Part shown: piece after piece, positions 6,438 to 12,595 of the stretch | Layout: every line of letters begins with the position of its first letter | Numbering within the stretch: the stretch's first letter is position 1 | DNA from: a virus | Virus record (IMG/VR): IMGVR_UViG_3300042934_000514 | Coordinates: 1-39,297 of that record | Reading direction: 5' to 3' (one strand) | Length of the DNA stretch: 39,297 nucleotides | Program-made: the position numbers and the translations under genes | The notes under the pieces: model-generated | Told to the model about the DNA's origin: nothing | Database searches by the model: none | The model's input: the letters and a program-made list of their open reading frames with translations, nothing else

Positions 6438-7424
6438 TTGATAAAAATACTTGAATTGTTTGGTGGAATAGGAGCTCCACGGAAAGCCCTAGTGAATTTA
6501 GGTGTAGAACATAAATCAATTGATTATGTTGAGTGGAATGAAAAAGCAGTTAGGACATATAACGCTATGTTTGATAACTGCTATAAACCTGAATCAGTTG
6601 TTGGCTATTCACTTCAACCTGATATTTTAGTTCATGGTAGCCCATGCCAAGATTTTTCAATCGCTGGAAAACAGTACGGTGGAAATATTGAAGATGGAAC
6701 TAGGAGTTCATTATTGTTCGAGACAATTAAGATTATTGAAAATTTAGGTGTCTGGAAACCTAAAGTAGTTGTTTGGGAAAACGTAAAAAATACACTATCC
6801 AAAAAAATGATACCTGCTTTTATTCATTATCTAACCGACATGGAAAGGTTGGGTTACACAAATTCTTATCAAGTTCTTGATGCTAGAGATTTTGGAATCC
6901 CTCAAGCGAGAGAGCGACTATTTACAGTTTCGATATTAGGAGAACAATACTTTGATTTTAGCAAACTAGGAAGAAAGCCTATGAGACCAATTCAAGAATT
7001 TCTAGAGAACGTTACTGATGAGAAATATATTGTATCTCAACCAAGTATGTTATCTAAGTTACCTGGGAACAAACCAAATCCTAAGTTTAATAGACTGTTA
7101 GATGTTATAGAAGATTATGCCTACACAATCACAACTAAACAGATGCGTTGCCCTAACAGTGGAGTTTTAAGACTAGAAGATGGCAGATATAGGTACCTTA
7201 CAGAACGAGAATGTTGGCTATTAATGGGTTTTGATAATAAAGACTTCGAGGCAGCTCTAAAAGAACATCCAACAAAAGAAGCATATATGAACGGTACGTT
7301 ATATCACCAAGCAGGCAATAGCATTGTTGTTCCAATATTAGAAGCAATATTCCAAGTGCTTCTGAATGAAGATTTTGCAACAGAGTTCACAGAACAGAAT
7401 GGACAACTACAAATGATTTGTTAG
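6438..7424 (+). CDS. DNA (cytosine-5-)-methyltransferase, orphan
   Basis: Start TTG 6438 follows GCGAGGTGG. The enzyme transfers a methyl group from SAM to C5 of cytosine. Motifs appear in order: I, ELFGGIGAPRKAL (FGGIG in place of FAGIGG); IV, GSPCQDFSIAG with catalytic Cys70; VI, VVWENVKN; VIII, GIPQARERLF; IX/X, ending YHQAGNSIVVPIL. At 328 residues the length fits a complete enzyme with a small recognition domain (~175-260). No cognate restriction gene is adjacent, so it probably protects phage DNA from host restriction or affects host methylation. The target sequence cannot be read from the protein. Confidence 0.93.
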   Translation: MIKILELFGGIGAPRKALVNLGVEHKSIDYVEWNEKAVRTYNAMFDNCYKPESVVGYSLQPDILVHGSPCQDFSIAGKQYGGNIEDGTRSSLLFETIKIIENLGVWKPKVVVWENVKNTLSKKMIPAFIHYLTDMERLGYTNSYQVLDARDFGIPQARERLFTVSILGEQYFDFSKLGRKPMRPIQEFLENVTDEKYIVSQPSMLSKLPGNKPNPKFNRLLDVIEDYAYTITTKQMRCPNSGVLRLEDGRYRYLTERECWLLMGFDNKDFEAALKEHPTKEAYMNGTLYHQAGNSIVVPILEAIFQVLLNEDFATEFTEQNGQLQMIC

Positions 7425-7466
7425 ATATGAAACGAACATTTTAATTAAGAAAAGAGGAAATTGTAA

Positions 7467-8015
7467 ATGGGATATAGACATTACATGTATAAAATCAGTA
7501 AAGATCTTGTGAGTGATATTAAAACATTAACTTATGATGAATTAAAGGATAGATTTAAGGGATATGATGATGATTATTTCGACCTTGACAAAGTTCCGCA
7601 AGAAATGATTTATGAATTTGGTAAATTGTATTGGGATGATACCGCAGAGAGAATTTACTCTAAGGGAGTTCCTTTATTTGAAAGAAAAGAAGTAATGGAT
7701 AAATTATCAGATTTTGCACCTTATATAGTTGGTAAAGAAGGTTTAAAAGAGGCGATAGACATTTATAAGGGTAAGGTCATAAATATCTATAAAGATTTAC
7801 TTGTTGATACTGATGAAGGCAAGGCATCTGATAAACAGATTAATCATGTTAAAGATTATTTACGAGAATGGGAAAGTGGATACGCAATTAATCTGAATGA
7901 GGAATCTAAAAAAATCACACATTCATGGAAATACGAGTTCAATATGTTTGAGCTAGTAAGGCTGCTGAAAACAATCGATTTCGAGAAAGATACAATTCTT
8001 TTTTATGGATGGTAA
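7467..8015 (+). CDS. Hypothetical phage protein, 182 aa
   Basis: ATG 7467 follows AGAGGAAATTGTAA. The product is acidic and aromatic-rich, with MGYRHYMYKISKDLV at the start and a repeated D/Y-rich segment (FKGYDDDYFDLDKVP). It looks soluble and mainly helical. It lies between the methyltransferase and ssb, so a role in DNA metabolism is possible. I do not recognise its family. Confidence 0.65.
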   Translation: MGYRHYMYKISKDLVSDIKTLTYDELKDRFKGYDDDYFDLDKVPQEMIYEFGKLYWDDTAERIYSKGVPLFERKEVMDKLSDFAPYIVGKEGLKEAIDIYKGKVINIYKDLLVDTDEGKASDKQINHVKDYLREWESGYAINLNEESKKITHSWKYEFNMFELVRLLKTIDFEKDTILFYGW

Positions 8016-8051
8016 ACACAATAAAATCAACCTTTCATTAGGAGGGATAAC

Positions 8052-8486
8052 ATGATAAATAGAGTAGTACTTGTAGGTCGTTTGGTAAGGAATCCTGAAC
8101 TAAGATACACACCTGAAGGAGTTGCAGTAGCAACGTTTACATTAGCGGTTAATCGAAACCATGCAAATAAACAGGGTGAAAGAGAAGCTGATTTCATTAA
8201 CTGCATAGTTTGGAGAAAGCCTGCTGAGAACGTAGCAAATTACTTAAAGAAAGGTAATTTGACAGGAGTAGAAGGTAAAATTCAAACTAAATCATATGAC
8301 AACAATGAGGGCAGAAGAATATATGTAACTGAAATATTAGCTGATAATGTACATTTCTTAGAACCTAGAGCGAATTTAAATAACAACTCTCAACCAAATC
8401 AAAACAATATAAATCAACAAGAGCAACAGCCATACTTTAACCAGGGTACACCAATTGATATAAGTGATGATGATTTACCTTTTTAA
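8052..8486 (+). CDS. ssb: Single-stranded DNA-binding protein
   Basis: The 144-residue protein has the classic OB fold: [50 protein letters not shown] and a [15 protein letters not shown] strand. A Gln/Asn-rich linker (~105-132) leads to the acidic tip DISDDDLPF, which recruits partner proteins in bacterial SSBs. It coats single-stranded DNA during phage replication and recombination. The ribosome site is AGGAGGG. Confidence 0.96.
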   Translation: MINRVVLVGRLVRNPELRYTPEGVAVATFTLAVNRNHANKQGEREADFINCIVWRKPAENVANYLKKGNLTGVEGKIQTKSYDNNEGRRIYVTEILADNVHFLEPRANLNNNSQPNQNNINQQEQQPYFNQGTPIDISDDDLPF

Positions 8487-8498
8487 GGAGGTTTAAAA

Positions 8499-8804
8499 AT
8501 GTTTAAAATGTTAATCTCAATAAATGGCCCATTCTATTATAGTCAGGAATCGGTTGACGTTAAGCAATTATATGACTTTCACGGTATTAAATTAGCATTG
8601 CATAGACCACCAAAAAACAACCCAAATAAACATCAACTTTGGTGCATCTCTGATATAGAAACGGGAACTCTAGTTGCAAAAGGTATGAGTCAAGCTTATA
8701 CAGAAAAAAAAGCTAAAAAACTATTAGAAAAATATTATGAAACATTTTTGATTCGCAAAGAAAAGTACCTAAACGTAGTCGCTGGTCAGCAGGTTCAATT
8801 ATGA
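8499..8804 (+). CDS. Hypothetical phage protein, 101 aa
   Basis: The gene follows ssb by 12 bases with AGGAGGT at good spacing. The protein has an alternating hydrophobic start (MFKMLISINGPFYYSQESV) and a basic helical C-terminus. It overlaps the next gene by four bases. No family is recognised. Confidence 0.62.
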   Translation: MFKMLISINGPFYYSQESVDVKQLYDFHGIKLALHRPPKNNPNKHQLWCISDIETGTLVAKGMSQAYTEKKAKKLLEKYYETFLIRKEKYLNVVAGQQVQL

Positions 8805-8992
8805 GAGCTAAGAAGATTAACCTTACAGAAATCCAAACAGAACTAACACCAGGTGAAGTGAAAGTAATCTTATGGGATGGCCACGAAAATAGATTAAAAG
8901 TTTTCAATGCATCTTCACATGGAAAAACAATTATCGAAACAGTCAAAAACAAACCAACTAGAGTGACATTTGAGGAAAGCGAACTTTTATAA
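8801..8992 (+). CDS. XtrA-like small phage protein, 63 aa
   Basis: The product contains a beta-rich core (VKVILWDGHENRLKVFNASS, then HGKTIIETVKNKPTRVTFEE) that resembles the XtrA/YqaO family of PBSX and skin prophages. Family members sit just before the late regulator, as here (ArpU at 9316). Function is unknown. A long hairpin terminator lies 55 bases downstream. The family assignment is from pattern memory. Confidence 0.6.
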   Translation: MRAKKINLTEIQTELTPGEVKVILWDGHENRLKVFNASSHGKTIIETVKNKPTRVTFEESELL

Positions 8993-9047
8993 AGGGCGAG
9001 TACTGGAGAGTACATAAAAAATCGTCAGTCCAAGATAGGAAAGCCTG

Positions 9048-9092
9048 AGGACACTGTTATTTAGCAAAATGCTATGTAATGGTGTCCTTTTT
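9048..9092 (+). terminator. Terminator ending the early operon
   Basis: AGGACAC (9048-9054) pairs with GTGTCCT (9082-9088). Inside it, TAGCA/TGCTA gives a second stem, and TTTTTAA follows. A smaller hairpin (GTACT-GGAG-AGTAC, 9000-9013) precedes it. This separates the early genes from the late-regulator genes. Confidence 0.8.
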
Positions 9093-9111
9093 AATTAAAG
9101 GAGTGGTTTAG

Positions 9112-9294
9112 TTGGGTACTTTAAAAGATGAGCTGCACAAGTGGAAAAAGAGCAAAAGAAAGACAAAAAGCAAGTCGAAAAAGAAACAACAACCAAAAGC
9201 ACCTGAAACCTTCAGTACTAGAGATATTGAGGAATTAATGGGTGTTCATAGACAAACATATAAAAGACATCATGGGGCATTAAGAAGTAAATAG
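9112..9294 (+). CDS. Small lysine-rich protein, 60 aa
   Basis: Start TTG 9112 follows AAAGGAGTGG. The first half is extremely basic (KKSKRKTKSKSKKKQQ); the second half looks like a short helix-turn-helix (FSTRDIEELMGVHRQTYKRH). It lies directly before the ArpU regulator and probably binds nucleic acid. Similar small proteins occupy this place in related Bacillus phages as I recall them. Confidence 0.62.
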   Translation: MGTLKDELHKWKKSKRKTKSKSKKKQQPKAPETFSTRDIEELMGVHRQTYKRHHGALRSK

Positions 9295-9315
9295 GTAAAG
9301 GGGGATGCTGTTAAA

Positions 9316-9765
9316 ATGAATCAAGAAAATTTCAAACTACCTGAAATAGATAACAAAAAAACTAAAGCTGCAGTTGAGAAAGCATTAGAGAAATATAGAA
9401 CATATTTACTTGCACTTCCAAGTGAATTTTATCCAAAAGTGACACAAACATTTACACTGGTACCACCATCACCTAACAATTCATTTAGATCATCTACTGA
9501 AGATGCAGCTATTCATTTAGCAGACTTCGAGAATGAAAGATTTGACTATATGGAAAAGATTCACAGAGCTTTAAATAAGTTAAGCAGAAACGAAAGAGAA
9601 ATCATAATTAAGTGCCATATAAAAACAGAAGATTCATATGACTTCGTAGTATATAACGAAATGGGTTACAGCAAGGCCCATTTTTATAGATTAAAAACTA
9701 AGGCATATTACAAACTAGCTTTTGCCTTAAGAGTTGAAGTGTATAAATACAAAAAATCATCATAG
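9316..9765 (+). CDS. ArpU-family late transcription regulator
   Basis: The 149-residue protein fits the ArpU family: a helical N-terminal segment (KAAVEKALEKYRTYLLA), then a sigma-region-4-like helix-turn-helix near the C-terminus (LSRNEREIIIKCHIK, MGYSKAHFYRLKTKAYYKLA). ArpU-type proteins are thought to control late genes for packaging and lysis. The position at the end of the early genes and before the terminase block fits. A terminator directly follows. Its binding site may lie in the 10367-10759 gap. Confidence 0.85.
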   Translation: MNQENFKLPEIDNKKTKAAVEKALEKYRTYLLALPSEFYPKVTQTFTLVPPSPNNSFRSSTEDAAIHLADFENERFDYMEKIHRALNKLSRNEREIIIKCHIKTEDSYDFVVYNEMGYSKAHFYRLKTKAYYKLAFALRVEVYKYKKSS

Positions 9766-9792
9766 CATCCAGTACACATGGGTGCTTTTTTT
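9764..9792 (+). terminator. Rho-independent terminator after ArpU gene
   Basis: AGCATCC (9764-9770) pairs with GGGTGCT (9780-9786) across a 9-nt loop, followed by TTTTTTT. The stem overlaps the stop codon of the regulator gene. Confidence 0.85.
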
Positions 9793-9820
9793 AAAATCAT
9801 TGTACTAGGAGAGAAATGTT

Positions 9821-10366
9821 ATGGAGACAGTTCAACCGATAAGAGATAGAAATCAAATAAAGTTCCTTATTGATTATTTTCAAAATAAAAGTGAACGTAA
9901 TTATATTATGTTCATGGTCGGTATTCATTTTGGTCTAAGAATATCAGATATATTAAAGCTAAAGGTCGGGGATGTGAAAGGTGATTATATTAAGATACGT
10001 GAAGAAAAGACCGGAAAGATAAAAAGATTAGCAATGCATCCAGAATTAAGAGTTCCGTTAAAAAACTTTATTAAAGGTAAAAGAGATCACGAATATTTAA
10101 TTAAAAGTAGGCAGGGACTAAATAGGGCTATAGATAGAAGTACTGCATATAGAATTTTAAATGATGCTGCATCACTTATTGGACTAAAAGAAATTGGAAC
10201 TCACACAATGAGAAAAACAATGGGTTACACCTATTACATGAAAACAAAAGATATTGCTACACTTCAGAAATTATTTAATCATCGTAACCAGACAGACACA
10301 TTAAGATATATTGGAATCCAGCAAGAACAATTGGATGAAGCATTATCTAAAATCAGCTATAGATAA
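9821..10366 (+). CDS. Tyrosine recombinase, catalytic domain only
   Basis: The 181-residue protein carries the complete active-site set: R40 in FGLRISDILKL, K63 in EEKTGK, H128 and R131 in GTHTMRKT, H154 in FNHRNQ and the nucleophile Y163 in LRYIGI. It lacks the N-terminal core-binding and arm-binding domains of normal phage integrases, which are about twice as long. Such short enzymes lie in the late-regulator region of many Firmicute phages; their role is unclear (resolution of multimers is one idea). Integration here is more likely done by the serine integrase at 37123. Inverted repeats lie just downstream. Confidence 0.88.
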   Translation: METVQPIRDRNQIKFLIDYFQNKSERNYIMFMVGIHFGLRISDILKLKVGDVKGDYIKIREEKTGKIKRLAMHPELRVPLKNFIKGKRDHEYLIKSRQGLNRAIDRSTAYRILNDAASLIGLKEIGTHTMRKTMGYTYYMKTKDIATLQKLFNHRNQTDTLRYIGIQQEQLDEALSKISYR

Positions 10367-10428
10367 TATTTTTTTGGTATTAACTACACCATAATTTTAA
10401 TATTGTCGCACTCAATTTCACGAAATCT

Positions 10429-10456
10429 GAAATCCTTTGAATCTCCAAGGGATTTC
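10429..10456 (+). terminator. Hairpin, probable terminator of the recombinase gene
   Basis: GAAATCC pairs with GGATTTC across about 12 nt, followed by ATTGTTTTTTG. The stem has 7 bp and the T-run is interrupted, so it is weaker than the other terminators here. Confidence 0.5.
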
Positions 10457-10464
10457 ATTGTTTT

Positions 10465-10492
10465 TTGACTGCAACACAATAAGTAATATGGT
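10465..10492 (+). promoter_or_regulatory. Possible late promoter
   Basis: TTGACT (10465-10470) is followed after 16 bp by TATGGT (10487-10492). The -10 box is poor, as expected for an activator-dependent promoter, and it coincides with the right arm of the inverted repeat. Tandem repeats lie about 55 bp downstream. Confidence 0.4.
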
Positions 10493-10546
10493 GTAGTCAC
10501 TGACAAATAAAAAAGGACTAGGGAAAAATCAAGTCTAAATAAAAAA

Positions 10547-10578
10547 ATGAGACTTTTATGAGACTTTTATGAGACTTC
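10547..10578 (+). repeat. Three tandem 11-bp repeats ATGAGACTTTT
   Basis: Units begin at 10547, 10558 and 10569; the third ends ...CTTC. An inverted core copy, AAGTCT, lies at 10531-10536. The 11-bp period equals one helical turn, so a protein could bind cooperatively along one face. Confidence 0.65.
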
Positions 10579-10657
10579 ATTTTGTTTTAGATGTGATAAA
10601 TTTGTATTGTGGATTCATTTCACAGCAACCCTTTTATATTTCCTATATCCCTTTTTC

Positions 10658-10688
10658 AGCTACTTACTTAATTGTGAGTAGCTTTTTT
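10658..10688 (+). terminator. Strong rho-independent terminator
   Basis: AGCTACTTAC (10658-10667) pairs with GTGAGTAGCT (10674-10683), one G-U pair, 6-nt loop, followed by TTTTT. It would stop transcription from the recombinase side before the nuclease gene, or act as an attenuator for a promoter in this gap. Confidence 0.85.
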
Positions 10689-10718
10689 AATGGTATTTAA
10701 CAGCTAAATAAAAAGGGT

Positions 10719-10759
10719 TATTGTCACCTTTTGTCTAATATTAAATTAGAGGTGAGATA
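10719..10759 (+). promoter_or_regulatory. Leader hairpin A, masks the ribosome site of the nuclease gene
   Basis: CACC (10725-10728) can pair with GGTG (10751-10754), which is part of the ribosome site. Inside it, TCTAAT (10734-10739) pairs with ATTAGA (10745-10750). The whole leader is duplicated at 11312-11356 in front of the next gene. Translational control is inferred. Confidence 0.6.
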
Positions 10760-11293
10760 ATGATTGATACACTTGTAGACTTCATGCCAATTATAGTTAT
10801 AGTTACTATTCCTATAATTATGATAGTTATTGCTAAGATTTCATCAAGAAAAATAGCGATGGAAATTGAAGCGAAAAGGAAGTATGAAGAGAAAATTGAA
10901 GAATTAAGACTTCAAAAATCAAAACAATCAGGAATAGACGATATTGATAAAATGACCGGAATTCAATTTGAACATTATCTAAGGGACATGTTTTCAAATA
11001 ATGGATATGATGTTAGAGTAACACAGGCAAGTGGAGATTACGGAGCCGATTTAATTCTAATTAATGATGAAAAAATGATTGTTGTTCAAGCTAAACGTTA
11101 TAGTAGAACTGTAGGATTAAGATCTGTTCAAGAAATTAAAGCTGCTGAAAGTCATTATAATGCTGATGAGTCATGGGTTGTTACAAATAGCTATTTTTCT
11201 AAGTCTGCAATTAAACTAGCAGAGTCTAACAAAGTAAAATTAATTGATCGTAGTGAATTAATTGAACTGTGTTTAGAATTCAACGATCTATAA
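10760..11293 (+). CDS. Membrane-anchored Mrr-like restriction endonuclease
   Basis: Residues ~7-26 form a transmembrane helix (FMPIIVIVTIPIIMIVIA), and ~33-57 a charged coil. Residues ~64-170 form an Mrr_cat nuclease domain: MTGIQFEHYLRDMF, D97 in YGADLIL, then Q110-A111-K112 in VVQAKRY, i.e. the PD-(D/E)XK signature in its D...QxK form. Mrr-like enzymes cut foreign or modified DNA. Tethering to the membrane would place it where incoming DNA enters. It lies in an accessory slot between the late regulator and the terminase block. A defence or exclusion role is inferred. Confidence 0.85.
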   Translation: MIDTLVDFMPIIVIVTIPIIMIVIAKISSRKIAMEIEAKRKYEEKIEELRLQKSKQSGIDDIDKMTGIQFEHYLRDMFSNNGYDVRVTQASGDYGADLILINDEKMIVVQAKRYSRTVGLRSVQEIKAAESHYNADESWVVTNSYFSKSAIKLAESNKVKLIDRSELIELCLEFNDL

Positions 11294-11310
11294 AAGAAAT
11301 GGATAAAGGA

Positions 11311-11356
11311 ATATTGTCGCCTTATGTCTAATTATTAGATAGAGGGAGGTGAAATA
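11311..11356 (+). promoter_or_regulatory. Leader hairpin B, duplicate of leader A
   Basis: ATTGTCGCCTTATGTCTAAT, then ATTAGATAGAGG and GGTGAAATA, aligns with leader A over about 45 bases. The inner TCTAA/TTAGA stem is kept. The outer CGCC can still pair with GGTG through a G-U pair, so structure is preserved despite base change. Confidence 0.6.
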
Positions 11357-11770
11357 ATGTCGTTAACATTTGAGAGTATTAGAGAAAATATTAGACACTA
11401 TCATGATCCAGCTTCACATAATAGGTTACTACAACTCTATGACCAGTTTTATAAAGAGAGAGAAGTGAAAGCTGCTTATATTAAAAACCAGTACAGTACG
11501 GCGGCAGCATCAATTTACTATATCTTTAATAAAAAAGGTGTTATCATTCTGACTTATGATAACAATAACCAAGTTATTGAAGAGTATGAATGTAAATTAG
11601 TAAGTAAGAAACTAACGCAAACAGGAATTAATACACCGAACTATCAATTAACATTAAAATTTGACAATGACATTGAATTGATATTTGACAGTGTTGTTGA
11701 TACTTCTTTAACACCTGATTGGGTAGAAGAATATGCTGATACAATAATTGATATTTATAAAAAAATGTAA
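11357..11770 (+). CDS. DUF3908-like protein, 137 aa
   Basis: ATG 11357 follows GAGGGAGGTG. The N-terminal third is helical and aromatic (FESIRENIRHYHDPASHNRL); the rest is beta-rich (KGVIILTYDNNNQVIEEYEC, LTLKFDNDIELIFDS), ending in a WVEEYADTIIDIYKKM helix. It resembles DUF3908, a Bacillus phage family of unknown function; I hold that call loosely. It shares a duplicated leader with the Mrr-like nuclease upstream, which implies joint regulation. Whether it is a partner or inhibitor of the nuclease cannot be told. Confidence 0.6.
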   Translation: MSLTFESIRENIRHYHDPASHNRLLQLYDQFYKEREVKAAYIKNQYSTAAASIYYIFNKKGVIILTYDNNNQVIEEYECKLVSKKLTQTGINTPNYQLTLKFDNDIELIFDSVVDTSLTPDWVEEYADTIIDIYKKM

Positions 11771-11778
11771 TTCATTTT

Positions 11779-11804
11779 AGCATCCTTTAAAGGATGCTTT
11801 TTTA
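11779..11804 (+). terminator. Rho-independent terminator
   Basis: AGCATCC-TTTAAA-GGATGCT followed by TTTTTT: a perfect 7-bp stem. It closes the two-gene accessory unit, so the terminase block must be driven by read-through or another promoter. Confidence 0.88.
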
Positions 11805-11819
11805 ATTGAGGAAACCAAA

Positions 11820-12110
11820 ATGAAACCATTTGCTAAGAAGTTCTATCATAGTAAAGTATGGCGAAAATGCCGTGCTTCTTTTATTAAGTATAGGCTAGGA
11901 CAATGTGAACGTTGCATTAATCCTGGACAAATAGTTCATCACAAAATATTACTTACACCAAACAACATTGATGATCCAGAGATTACATTAAACTTCAGGC
12001 ACTTAGAACTATTATGTCAGGACTGTCACAACAAAGAACATCACGCTAAGCATTCAGTAGTTGCTGAAGGATTAATGTTTGATTCAACAGGACAATTAGT
12101 ACAAGCATAG
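11820..12110 (+). CDS. HNH endonuclease of the packaging module
   Basis: The 96-residue protein is a small HNH nuclease with zinc knuckles: CERC (29-32), a GQIVHHKILLTP ββα start (H40, H41), NFRHLELLCQDCHNKEHH (N58, H70). In HK97-type cos phages such a protein stands directly before TerS and is needed for cos cleavage by terminase. The order HNH-TerS-TerL-portal here is exactly that. Ribosome site TTGAGGAAACC. Confidence 0.9.
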   Translation: MKPFAKKFYHSKVWRKCRASFIKYRLGQCERCINPGQIVHHKILLTPNNIDDPEITLNFRHLELLCQDCHNKEHHAKHSVVAEGLMFDSTGQLVQA

Positions 12111-12203
12111 CCCCCCTATAAAAATAGGGACAGGCACTCCAACGGTAACCGAGTGTCCACCTTTAAAAAACACACGAGTCATTTTACGAGGGGGGGTGTG
12201 GTA
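12111..12203. other. Candidate cos region
   Basis: The gap between HNH and TerS holds CCCCCC at 12111, an inverted CCCTAT-AAAA-ATAGGG (12114-12129), a second inverted pair CACTC/GAGTG around CAACGGTAACC (about 12134-12154), and a G7 run at 12190-12196. Cos sites of HNH-containing HK97-like phages usually lie here. The exact nicks are not readable. Confidence 0.4.
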
Positions 12204-12223
12204 ATGAAAGGAAGGTGATTTTG

Positions 12224-12595
12224 ATGAAAGGAAAACAAACTCTTGAGGATTTACAAAAAGTCGCAAGATTAAACGAAGAGATAAAAAGATTAAACAAGAT
12301 TTTATCTAAGGTTGATAAGAAAACCAAAAAGGCAGTCCACTCATTAATTGAGAATGCTGCATTCATGGCAATTACACTTGAAGATCTTCAACAACATATT
12401 AATAGACATGGAACAGTTACTGAATATCAGAATGGTGAAAACCAGTGGGGAACTAAGAAAAGTCCTGAGGTTGAAATTTATAACACCATGATAAAAAATC
12501 ACATGGCTGTTATGAAGCAGCTCACAGATTTAATCCCTAAAGAAGAAACCAAACCATTAGATGATGGGTTTGATGGGTTCGTGGTTGATAAATGA
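12224..12595 (+). CDS. terS: Terminase small subunit (P27 family)
   Basis: ATG 12224 follows GGAAGG at about 9 bases; GTG 12215 is possible in frame. The 123-residue protein is helical, with a coiled basic start (LEDLQKVARLNEEIKRLNK) and the P27 hallmark ITLEDLQQHINRHGTVTEYQ, NQWGTKKSPEVEIYNTMIKN, VMKQLTDLIPKE. TerS recognises the packaging site and regulates the large subunit. It overlaps terL by four bases, indicating coupled translation. Confidence 0.88.
   Translation: MKGKQTLEDLQKVARLNEEIKRLNKILSKVDKKTKKAVHSLIENAAFMAITLEDLQQHINRHGTVTEYQNGENQWGTKKSPEVEIYNTMIKNHMAVMKQLTDLIPKEETKPLDDGFDGFVVDK

Larger units (their letters stand above)
10383..10497. repeat. Inverted repeat pair ACTACACCATA / TATGGTGTAGT
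   Basis: ACTACACCATA at 10383-10393 has its exact reverse complement at 10487-10497. With gaps, the similarity runs inward for about 22 bases toward TATTGT on both sides. The 93-bp interior contains a hairpin and a possible promoter. The pair could be recombinase or regulator half-sites; function is inferred only from position just downstream of the tyrosine recombinase. Confidence 0.55.
10367..10759. other. 390-bp non-coding control region before the late genes
   Basis: I see no gene here. In order it holds a pair of inverted 11-mers (10383-10393, 10487-10497), a hairpin (10429-10456), a possible sigma-A promoter (10465-10492), three tandem 11-bp repeats (10547-10578), a strong terminator (10658-10688) and a leader hairpin (10719-10759). 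It is the natural place for the late promoter and the ArpU target. Confidence 0.65.

Noticed and set aside
10400-10410. A third copy of the leader element (ATATTGTCGC)
   Set aside because: Only ten bases match leader B; the stems and the ribosome site are missing. It may be a relic or chance.
10547-10578. CRISPR-like array
   Set aside because: Units are 11 bp with no spacers; no CRISPR repeats or cas genes occur anywhere in the window.
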